DNA of 64,000 bases from Microbispora catharanthi (lineage in GTDB: Bacteria > Actinomycetota > Actinomycetes > Streptosporangiales > Streptosporangiaceae), in NCBI RefSeq assembly GCF_006334915.2, contig NZ_VDMA02000017.1, positions 62,001 through 126,000 on the forward strand, given 5' to 3'. This document shows, one piece after another, positions 58,062 through 64,000 of this stretch. The notes under the pieces were generated by a model. It made no database searches. It worked only from the letters and a program-made list of their open reading frames with translations, and was not told the DNA's origin. The translations under genes were made by a program, and so were the position numbers. How positions within the stretch are numbered: position 1 is the first letter of the stretch; every line of letters starts with the position of its first letter.

Positions 58062-59300
58062 GTGCGTGGGCGAGGGCCGGCCGGGTCGCTGTGGCGGCAC
58101 CGGGACTTCATGCTGCTGTGGAGCGGCCACACGGTGAGCATGTTCGGCTCGCAGATCAGCTGGATCGCCCTGCCGATGGTCGCGGTCGCCGGGCTGCGCG
58201 CCACCACGTTCGAAGTGGCGGTGCTGGGGGCCGTGAGCACGCTGCCGGCGCTGGTCGTCTCGCTCCCGGCCGGCGTGCTGGCCGACCGTCACCGCAGGCG
58301 GCGTCTCATGATCGCCTGCGATGCCGGAGCCGCGCTGGCCATGGCGTCGGTGCCGATCGCCGCCGTGGCGGGCCGGGTCACGATGGCCCAGCTCTACGCG
58401 GTCACCCTGGTCGTCGGCGCGCTCGGCGTGGTTTTCGGCACCGCGGCCGGCAGCCTGACGCCGGTGCTGCTCGGCGGGAACCGGCTCTCCGACGCCAACG
58501 CCAAGATGAACACCGCGCGCGGCCTGGCCGAAATGGCCGGGCCGAGCGTCGGAGGCTTCCTGGTGGGTCTCGTCGGCGCCGCCCGCGCGGTCGCCGCGGA
58601 CGCCCTCTCGTACGCCCTGAGCGCCGCGGCCCTGGCGTCGATGCGCCTGCGGGAGCCGAAGCCCGAGCGCACCCCGCATCGCGGGCGCTTCCTCGGCGAG
58701 ATCGCCGAGGGGCTGCGGTTCGTGCTCGCCCAGCCGGTGCTGCGCGTGCTCGCCCTCTCCGGGGCGGTCAGCGCCGTGCTGCTGCGCGGGATCAGCTCCA
58801 TGTGGCTGCTCTACGTCGTGCGGGAGCTGGGCTGGAGTGCCCGGGCTGCCGGGCTCGTCTACGGCCTGAGCCTGATCGGCGGGGTCGCCGGGAGCATGGT
58901 GGCCGGGCGGGTGACGGCCCGGTTCGGCATGGGCCGCGTGATCGTCCTGGGCGCCCTGCTGTCGGCCCCCTTCGAGCTGGTCACCCCCCTCGTGCCGCCC
59001 GGCCTGGCCGGCCAGTGGACCGTCGGGCTGGTCTTCACCTTCCTGACGGCCGCCGGGATGGTCCAGGCGACCGCGGCCCAGACCGCGCGCCAGCTGCTGT
59101 GCCCGCCCGGCATGCTCGGCCGGATGAACGGCTCCACCCAGTTCATGCAGGCGGGCCTGCTGCCGCTCGGGCCGCTCCTGGCCGGCGCCCTGGGCGCCTG
59201 GATCGGCCTGCGCCCCGCCCTGATCGTCCTGGGCGGCGCGACCCTGCTGTGGCCGCTCCTGCTGTTCCTGTCACCCGTACGCACCGTGGATGTGAAATGA
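58062..59300 (+). CDS. MFS transporter, macrolide-efflux (MFS_3) type
   Basis: 412-aa 12-helix transporter. Family features: SLWRHRDFMLLWSGHTVSMF, FGSQISWIALPMVAVAGLRA, PAGVLADRHRRRRLMIACDA (motif A variant) and VFGTAAGSLTPVLLGGNRLS DANAK-type loop, as in MefA-like exporters. Probably a drug or metabolite exporter. GTG 58062 lies 7 bases after TACGGT (58049-58054), which suggests a leaderless mRNA; the frame extends to TTG 58026. Its TGA overlaps the ATG of the SnoaL gene (ATGA at 59297-59300). Confidence 0.88.
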   Translation: MRGRGPAGSLWRHRDFMLLWSGHTVSMFGSQISWIALPMVAVAGLRATTFEVAVLGAVSTLPALVVSLPAGVLADRHRRRRLMIACDAGAALAMASVPIAAVAGRVTMAQLYAVTLVVGALGVVFGTAAGSLTPVLLGGNRLSDANAKMNTARGLAEMAGPSVGGFLVGLVGAARAVAADALSYALSAAALASMRLREPKPERTPHRGRFLGEIAEGLRFVLAQPVLRVLALSGAVSAVLLRGISSMWLLYVVRELGWSARAAGLVYGLSLIGGVAGSMVAGRVTARFGMGRVIVLGALLSAPFELVTPLVPPGLAGQWTVGLVFTFLTAAGMVQATAAQTARQLLCPPGMLGRMNGSTQFMQAGLLPLGPLLAGALGAWIGLRPALIVLGGATLLWPLLLFLSPVRTVDVK

Positions 59301-59659
59301 ACACGATGGACGACGACCAGCCGCGGTCCCCCCGGCGGCTCGCGACGCGCTATTTCGAGATGTGGAACACCGGCGACACCTCGGCGGCCGAGGAGATCCT
59401 GAGCCCGGACTGGGGCGATCACGCGCATCCCGAGGTGGCCGGGCCGCAGGGCGTGCGAGAGGCGGTCGAGCGGATCCGCGGCGCGCAGCCGGACCTCCGG
59501 TTCCGGATCGACGCCGTCCTCGGGGATGGTGATCTGGTGGCGGTCGTCGGGAACGCCGGCCGCGGCCGGGACGCGGACGGCACCCCTCTGGTCTGGCTCA
59601 TCCGCGTACAGGACGGCCTTCTCGCCGAGATGTGGACCTACCGCGACATCGGCGGGTGA
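59297..59659 (+). CDS. SnoaL-like NTF2-fold protein
   Basis: 120-aa small cone-shaped NTF2-fold protein. RRLATRYFEMWNTGDTSAAE then EILSPDWGDHAHPEVAGPQG, VREAVERIRGAQPDLRFRID, DLVAVVGNAGRGRDADGTPL and LLAEMWTYRD follow the SnoaL/ester-cyclase pattern, with the Asp-His motif in the pocket. It may be a cyclase, isomerase or hydrolase; no polyketide genes lie nearby. It is coupled to the MFS gene upstream, so it may act on the transported compound. Confidence 0.88.
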   Translation: MNTMDDDQPRSPRRLATRYFEMWNTGDTSAAEEILSPDWGDHAHPEVAGPQGVREAVERIRGAQPDLRFRIDAVLGDGDLVAVVGNAGRGRDADGTPLVWLIRVQDGLLAEMWTYRDIGG

Positions 59660-59739
59660 TCGCCGGCGCATCCGCATCCCGCTGCCCTGCGGGTGGCCGA
59701 TCGAGGGCCGCGACCGCAGCGGCACCGCCGCGCCGCCGG

Positions 59740-59782
59740 CCTGGGAACCCAGGTCGGTGGCTCGGCGGGCGGCGCCGCCCGC
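59740..59782. terminator. Two hairpins between convergent NTF2-fold genes
   Basis: CCTGGG-AA-CCCAGG (59740-59753) and the perfect 18-base palindrome GCGGGCGGCGCCGCCCGC (59765-59782). Confidence 0.5.
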
Positions 59783-59806
59783 GGCGTCCCGGACTTCCGC
59801 GACCCG

Positions 59807-60265
59807 TCAGGGCTCCAGGTCGGTCACTCCCTTGCCGCTCGACATGTCGAGCGGCACGGAGACCTGGTCGTGCGCGATCAGCCAGTCGCCGTCGGTCTTC
59901 CGCAAGCAGAAAGTGCCCCGGACCCACATACCGCTCGTCGCGGTCCCGTTCCTCAGCGTGCCGCTGAGCCGGCCGAAGCAGTGACCGAACGCCACCGTGT
60001 CGCCCACGGTGAGGGTCAGGTCGCGGACCTCGTAATCCACATCCTGGAAGAACGCGAACGCCCTCTCCCAGTTCTTCAATTTCGCGTCGATCCCCACATG
60101 CTGCAGCGGCGGCTCGACGTCGAAGGACACGACGTCCGTCGCGTAGAGCCGCCTCAGGCCTTCGAGATCCTTGGCCCGGATCCCTTCGACGATTCTGCCG
60201 ATCTGCCGCCTGATCCTGGCTTCGTCTTCTTCGCGTTGCGTAGGCATCGCTACCCATCCCTTCAT
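59807..60265 (-). CDS. NTF2-fold (SnoaL/YybH-like) protein
   Basis: 152-aa protein: EEDEARIRRQIGRIVEGIRA KDLEGLRRL-type helix, LYATDVVSFDVEPPLQHVGI, DYEVRDLTLTVGDTVAFGHC and RGTFCLRKTDGDWLIAHDQV form the YybH/ketosteroid-isomerase-like fold. It ends SVPLDMSSGKGVTDLEP, a common tail in this family. ATG 60265 overlaps the LysR stop (ATGA at 60262-60265), which decides the start over ATG 60247. Being the second gene of a lysR transcript is unusual. Function unknown. Confidence 0.85.
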   Translation of the reverse strand: MKGWVAMPTQREEDEARIRRQIGRIVEGIRAKDLEGLRRLYATDVVSFDVEPPLQHVGIDAKLKNWERAFAFFQDVDYEVRDLTLTVGDTVAFGHCFGRLSGTLRNGTATSGMWVRGTFCLRKTDGDWLIAHDQVSVPLDMSSGKGVTDLEP

Positions 60266-61212
60266 TTCGGTGTTCCTCGCTGGTTCGACCGGACAGCACC
60301 CGGAAATGTCAGGCCCTGCGAATGTCCTTGTTCTTCGCCGGTGGTCCAGTTCCAGTCGGCGATCGTGGTGCGCATCAGCCGGGCGGCGGTCGACAGGTGG
60401 CTGTCGGCGCCCCAGTAGAGGGTGACCGTGCGACGGCAGTCGGGGCTGTCGACGGCGATCCAGGCGACGGGGGCACGCGGGTCGCCGCGGCGCGCGAAGC
60501 CGGGGATCAGGCCGATGCCGAGTCCCGCGCTGATCAGATCCGCGATGGCGCTGTGCTCGTCGCTCTCGCAGACGATCCTCGGGGTGAGGCCTCGTGCCGC
60601 GAAGAGCCGGTCGAGCAGCCGGCGTAGCCAGTGCCCCTTGCGGGCGGTGACGAAGGACTGCCCGGCGAGCTCGTCGATGCTCACGGACGCGCGGCCCGCG
60701 AGCGGATGATCGAGTGGTATGCCCACACCCACGGCCTCATCGAACAGCCGCATCGACTCCAGGCCTTCGGCGTGGATCGGCTGAGAGGCCACACACAGGT
60801 CGACGTCCTGGGCGCGCAGGCGGCGGGCCATGTCCTCGGCCAGGGACCAGTGGAGCTCGATCTCGATGGAGGGATGGGCCCGCTTGTAGGCCGCCAGCGG
60901 GCCGGTGAGGGTGAGGAAGGTTTCCGACGCCAGTCTCACGGTGCCCATGCCCTCGCCGGCGGCCTCGGCGACGGCGCGCCGTCCGGCCTCGAGCTCGCCC
61001 AGGGCGCGTTCGACGTGATCGCGGAAGAGCCTGCCCGCGTCGTTGAGCCGGAGCCGGCCGCTCCGGTCGAACAGCGGTGTGCCCAGTTCGCTCTCCAACC
61101 GGGCGATGGTGCGGCTCAGCGACGGCTGGGCGGTGTGAAGCTCGTCGGCCGCCCGGCTGAGGTGCTCCAGCCGTGCCACCACCAGGAACTGCCTGAGCGA
61201 GTTCAGGTCCAT
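60262..61212 (-). CDS. LysR-family transcriptional regulator
   Basis: 316-aa regulator. The winged helix reads DLNSLRQFLVVARLEHLSRA, ADELHTAQPSLSRTIARLES, ELGTPLFDRSGRLRLNDAG. The effector domain contains TVRLASETFLTLTGPLAAYK and DLCVASQPIHAEGLESMRLF. ATG 61212 is chosen because GGAG lies 7 bases upstream (spacing 5 with the double ATG). It overlaps the NTF2-fold gene by four bases and diverges from the membrane protein/multicopper oxidase pair; the shared promoter holds two palindromes. Confidence 0.93.
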   Translation of the reverse strand: MDLNSLRQFLVVARLEHLSRAADELHTAQPSLSRTIARLESELGTPLFDRSGRLRLNDAGRLFRDHVERALGELEAGRRAVAEAAGEGMGTVRLASETFLTLTGPLAAYKRAHPSIEIELHWSLAEDMARRLRAQDVDLCVASQPIHAEGLESMRLFDEAVGVGIPLDHPLAGRASVSIDELAGQSFVTARKGHWLRRLLDRLFAARGLTPRIVCESDEHSAIADLISAGLGIGLIPGFARRGDPRAPVAWIAVDSPDCRRTVTLYWGADSHLSTAARLMRTTIADWNWTTGEEQGHSQGLTFPGAVRSNQRGTPK

Positions 61213-61239
61213 CATGACTCCGTCGATATAACTCCATAG

Positions 61240-61261
61240 CAATATTGATCTTAGACAAGAT
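61240..61261. promoter_or_regulatory. Adjacent palindromes in the lysR/multicopper-oxidase promoter
   Basis: CAATATTG (61240-61247) is immediately followed by ATCTT-AGAC-AAGAT (61248-61261). Both are perfect, and the region is far more AT-rich than its surroundings. ATAACTC also occurs twice (61228, 61260). Typical of a LysR regulatory and activation site. Confidence 0.5.
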
Positions 61262-61323
61262 AACTCTGCGGCCATAGCGTCGGAGCCCTCCACGGAACGA
61301 GGACGGAGTGAGGAGGGATGCGC

Positions 61324-61731
61324 ATGCTCACCGTGGCCGCGTCCCGGACGACAACCACGGGATGGCTGCTGCGCGCCGTCGTCAGCGCCCACGCGGTGGC
61401 GATCGCCGGCCAGCCGGTGTTCGCCGGGATGTATCTGACCGGTGACTACGCCGGTTTGCGCCTGCATGCGGCCGGCGCCGACGCCGTCACCTCCATCGGG
61501 TGTCTGCAGGCGATCGTCGCGATCGCGGTCTGGATTCGGCTGCGTCAGGCATGGCCGTTTCTTGCCACGGCGGCCGTGGTGGCGGCCGAGACGGTGCAGT
61601 ACTTCGCCGGGTTGGACGGGGCGCTGTGGTTGCACCTCCCGTTGGGAGTGATGACCGTCGTCGCGGTCGTGGTGCAGTTCATCGACGTATGGCGGCGGCC
61701 TCTGCTGCGTCAGGGGGCGGACAATGCGTAA
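61324..61731 (+). CDS. Four-helix membrane protein
   Basis: 135-aa integral membrane protein with four helices: WLLRAVVSAHAVAIAGQPVF, AVTSIGCLQAIVAIAVWIRL, AWPFLATAAVVAAETVQYF and LPLGVMTVVAVVVQFIDVW. His and Met residues near helix 1 (SAHAV, PVFAGMYL) could contact metal or haem. I do not recognise a named family. ATG 61324 is chosen since GGAGG lies 8 bases upstream; ATG 61318 is the alternative. It overlaps the multicopper oxidase gene by eight bases, so the two are probably co-translated. Confidence 0.75.
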   Translation: MLTVAASRTTTTGWLLRAVVSAHAVAIAGQPVFAGMYLTGDYAGLRLHAAGADAVTSIGCLQAIVAIAVWIRLRQAWPFLATAAVVAAETVQYFAGLDGALWLHLPLGVMTVVAVVVQFIDVWRRPLLRQGADNA

Positions 61732-63361
61732 CAGCCGTGGCGTGACCAGGCGGCGGGCCCTGGGCATCGGCGGGGCGCTCGGGCTGATGGCGGCCACCGG
61801 GCTGACGAGCGCGGCCGCGCTGGCCCGCCGGCCGTCGCTCACCGGTGCCCAGTTGCGCAGCGACCTCCCGCTCCCGCTCCCGTTCCAGGTGCCGCTGCCG
61901 GTTCCCGCCGTACTGACGCCGGTCGGCACCTCGGGCGGGGCCGACCGTTACGAGATCACCCAGCGCGAGGCGAGCGTGGAGATCCTTCCCGGTGTCACGA
62001 CGCCGATGTGGACCTACGACGGGACCTTCCCGGGGCCGACGATCGAGTCGCGCCGCGGCCGGCCGGTCACCGTGTCACACCGCAACGAGCTGCCCGTCCC
62101 GACGGTCGTGCACCTGCACGGCGGCCGGACTCCGGCGGCCTCCGACGGGTATCCGACCGACCTGCTCCTGCCGGCGGGCCGGCAGGAGCACTCCATGCAC
62201 GTGGAGCACGGCTCCGGGCACATGGGGCGCGGCTCCGGGCACATGGAGCACGGTTCCGGGCACGGCATGCATGACCCGAGGGCCGTGGTGTCCGAGCTGA
62301 CGCGGGACTACACCTTCCCGCTGGACCAGCGGCCGGCGCTGCTGTGGTATCACGACCACCGGATGGACTTCACCGCCCCCGCGATCTGGCGGGGCCTGGC
62401 CGGGCTGCACATCGTGCGCGACGACGCCGAGGACGCCCTCGGCCTGCCCGCCGGGCCGCGCGAGCTGCCCCTCATGATCGCCGACCGGGCGTTCGCCGCC
62501 GACGGCGGCCTCGCCTATCCCGCCCTCGATCCCACCCTGCGCGTACGGCCCGGCGTCCGCGAGCCGTACCTGGCCGGGGTCCTCGGCGACGTCATCCTGG
62601 TCAACGGCGCGCCGTGGCCCGTGCACGAGGTCGACGCGGCCCGCCATCGGCTGCGCATCCTCAACGCGTCCAACGCCCGCCACTACGAACTCGAAGCGGT
62701 CACCGGCGACGGGCGCCGCCTCGATCTCGTCCAGGTCGGCGCCGACCAGGGGCTCCTCGCCGCCCCGGTCGTCCACACGCTGTTCCCGATCGCACCCGCG
62801 GAACGCTACGACGTGGTCGTCGACTTCTCCGGCGTTCCGATCGGCGGCCTCGTCAGGGTGGTCAACCGGCTCGGCTCCGGCCGTACCCGCGACGTGATGG
62901 CCTTCCGGGTCGCGCGCAAGGCCGCCGACGACAGCCGCATCCCTCGCGCCCTGTCCGCCGACCTGCCGGCCTGGCGGCGCTCGGACGCCGTGAGGGTGCG
63001 CGATTTCGCCTTCCGCGCCGGGCAGACGCACGCGGGCCACGGCTGGCTCATCGGCGGCCTGCCGTTCGACCCCGCCCGCACCGACGTCACCACCCGGCTC
63101 GGCGACGTCGAGGTCTGGCGGCTCGTCGCCGACGTCCACCACCCCGTCCACCTGCACCTGGTCGGCTTCCGGGTGCTCTCGCGCAGCGGCAGGCAGCCGC
63201 TCCCTCACGACGCGGGACTCAAGGACACCGTCTCGTTACGGCCGGGCGAAGCGGTGGAGATCATCACCCGGTTCGACGGCTATCGCGGCCGCTACCTCTT
63301 CCACTGCCACAACGCCGAACACGAGGACATGGGCATGATGGCCAACCTCGAGATCGTCTAG
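61724..63361 (+). CDS. Tat-exported multicopper oxidase
   Basis: 545-aa three-domain cupredoxin oxidase. The Tat signal is VTRRRALGIGGALGLMAATG. Copper ligands: VVHLHGG and LLWYHDHRMD (first T2/T3 His pairs), HHPVHLHLVGFRVLSR and LFHCHNAEHEDMGMM (T1 Cys, His and axial Met). All four copper-binding blocks are intact. A Met/His/Gly-rich insert follows the first block, at about residues 161-185 (three GSGHM-like units), like the Cu-sensing Met-rich loop of CueO in idea but in a different place. Likely oxidises Cu(I) or phenols outside the cell. The start overlaps the membrane protein gene. Confidence 0.95.
   Translation: MRNSRGVTRRRALGIGGALGLMAATGLTSAAALARRPSLTGAQLRSDLPLPLPFQVPLPVPAVLTPVGTSGGADRYEITQREASVEILPGVTTPMWTYDGTFPGPTIESRRGRPVTVSHRNELPVPTVVHLHGGRTPAASDGYPTDLLLPAGRQEHSMHVEHGSGHMGRGSGHMEHGSGHGMHDPRAVVSELTRDYTFPLDQRPALLWYHDHRMDFTAPAIWRGLAGLHIVRDDAEDALGLPAGPRELPLMIADRAFAADGGLAYPALDPTLRVRPGVREPYLAGVLGDVILVNGAPWPVHEVDAARHRLRILNASNARHYELEAVTGDGRRLDLVQVGADQGLLAAPVVHTLFPIAPAERYDVVVDFSGVPIGGLVRVVNRLGSGRTRDVMAFRVARKAADDSRIPRALSADLPAWRRSDAVRVRDFAFRAGQTHAGHGWLIGGLPFDPARTDVTTRLGDVEVWRLVADVHHPVHLHLVGFRVLSRSGRQPLPHDAGLKDTVSLRPGEAVEIITRFDGYRGRYLFHCHNAEHEDMGMMANLEIV
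62204..62266 (+). repeat. Three 21-bp tandem units encoding a His/Met/Gly loop
   Basis: Units of GAGCACGGCTCCGGGCACATG-type (62204-62224, 62225-62245, 62246-62266) encode EHGSGHM, GRGSGHM, EHGSGHG. High DNA identity indicates recent expansion within the multicopper oxidase gene. Confidence 0.85.
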
Positions 63362-63384
63362 GCCGCCCAGCCCCATCAGCCGAT

Positions 63385-64000
63385 TCAGGCCACCTTCGAG
63401 GACGGGGCGGTCCACGTGTTGCAGGCCCCCGGGTCGCCGGACGTGAATCCCTCGTTGGCCCAGTAGGTGATCGACTTCCTGTTCCCGTCGTACTTGCTCG
63501 CCCAGCCGCGCAGATAGTAGAGCAGGTCGTCCCAGTCCTCGCGGTCACGCCGGAAGGACTTCCAGAAGCTTCGCAGGGAGGCTCCGGCGAAGCAGTAGCT
63601 CTGCAGGCTGTATCGCCGTGTCTGCTCGTGGAGTTCGGCCTTGTTCCGGTAGTCGGTGTTGAACCAGGCCCGGTAGATGCCGGTGACGTTCTGCACGTGC
63701 TCCCCGTACTTGGACGCCAGCAGGTTGAACAGGTAGAGATCCCCCGGCTCCTCCAAGAGGTCCTTCCGGAGCACGATCAGGATGGTGCGGGACGCGTCGC
63801 AGTAGTAGGCGTCCCAATCGCCCCACTTCGAGCCGCAGAACTTCGCCGGCGGCTTAGTGGCGTACGTGAGCTTCACCCGGGACTGCTTCAGACCCGCCTG
63901 CTTCAATTCAGCGGTCCAGGAGCGGTTGAGGCAATTCAATACCTCGTTCAGATAGACCTTGGCGGACCTCACGTCCGCCTTCTTCACCGGTCTTTCCCGG
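63385..64000 (-). CDS. Degenerate neutral zinc metallopeptidase homologue (truncated by the window edge)
   Basis: At least 205 codons, open to the right edge. Family features are clear: VYLNEVLNCLNRSWTAELKQ, KFCGSKWGDWDAYYCDASRT, ILIVLRKDLLEEPGDLYLFN, CFAGASLRSFW and the C-terminal FTSGDPGACNTWTAPSSKVA. However, the metal site LAHEYGHHVQ of active members reads LASKYGEHVQ here (63700-63714), losing His, Glu and the second His, and QADCFAGA reads QSYCFAGA. The protein therefore keeps the fold but cannot be an active zinc protease. GTG 63987 is in frame but probably internal, since a signal peptide and linker are expected upstream. Confidence 0.75.
   Translation of the reverse strand, partial: RERPVKKADVRSAKVYLNEVLNCLNRSWTAELKQAGLKQSRVKLTYATKPPAKFCGSKWGDWDAYYCDASRTILIVLRKDLLEEPGDLYLFNLLASKYGEHVQNVTGIYRAWFNTDYRNKAELHEQTRRYSLQSYCFAGASLRSFWKSFRRDREDWDDLLYYLRGWASKYDGNRKSITYWANEGFTSGDPGACNTWTAPSSKVA

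Noticed and set aside
1..64000. tRNA, rRNA, insertion sequences, prophage, riboswitches
   Set aside because: I saw no T-loop-like GGTTCGAATCC, no transposase or integrase motifs, and no structured leader I could assign; short or unusual RNAs could still be missed without covariance searches.

Overview
The window is a high-GC, gene-dense chromosomal segment from a filamentous actinobacterium, most likely of the Streptosporangiales (Nonomuraea/Streptosporangium/Microbispora type). This rests on codon use with G/C in nearly every third position, frequent GTG starts, many TANNNT -10 boxes 6-7 bases before the start codon (leaderless mRNAs), and the set panB, nadE, glnA2, glnE and map, which I recall lying close together in Streptomyces as well. 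I recognise no rRNA, tRNA, IS element, prophage or CRISPR array.

Layout. 0-7.4 kb: AraC-type regulator and divergent alpha/beta hydrolase; divergent DUF305 and DUF3105 proteins; alanine dehydrogenase; a repeat-rich membrane protein with a SecD-P1-like domain; a small secreted protein. 7.4-16 kb: an orphan xanthine-dehydrogenase large subunit divergent from pucR; a 41-aa secreted micropeptide divergent from an XRE-TPR regulator; copC and a CopD-CtaG fusion. 16-23 kb: map, two small proteins, LysR and LuxR regulators, a flavin oxidase, a SIS-like protein and a secreted lipase. 23-27 kb: two-component system divergent from an ABC exporter operon. 27-33.6 kb: F420 reductase (npdG), phytase-like esterase, trans-sulfuration enzyme, panB and an MFS carrier. 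33.6-36.8 kb: DHA2 efflux pump with its TetR regulator, then a decayed patch with two 5'-truncated gene remnants. 36.8-46.6 kb: nadE, then a regulatory island with two paralogous multi-TM histidine kinases, a SARP-receiver-LuxR hybrid regulator, and a divergent MFS/ArsR pair. 46.8-58 kb: glnA2, thioesterase-like protein, PatB-type lyase with DinB protein, CGNR regulator, hydrolase, class-I amidotransferase, glnE and a large membrane protein. 58-64 kb: MFS plus SnoaL protein, LysR coupled to an NTF2-like protein, a Tat-exported multicopper oxidase, and an edge-truncated zinc-peptidase homologue that has lost its catalytic residues.

Themes. Divergent regulator/target pairs with a palindrome in the shared promoter recur (pucR, XRE, LysR twice, LuxR, ArsR, CGNR, two-component/ABC). 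Convergent pairs are nearly always separated by a GC-rich hairpin without a U-tract. Copper handling appears three times (DUF305/DUF3105, CopC-CopD/CtaG, multicopper oxidase). Nitrogen and glutamate metabolism is represented by ald, glnA2 (with a near-ideal GlnR half-site upstream) and glnE.

The most novel-looking items are the secreted micropeptide facing an XRE-TPR regulator, which could be an RRNPP-like peptide-signalling pair, and the SARP-REC-LuxR hybrid beside its probable kinase.
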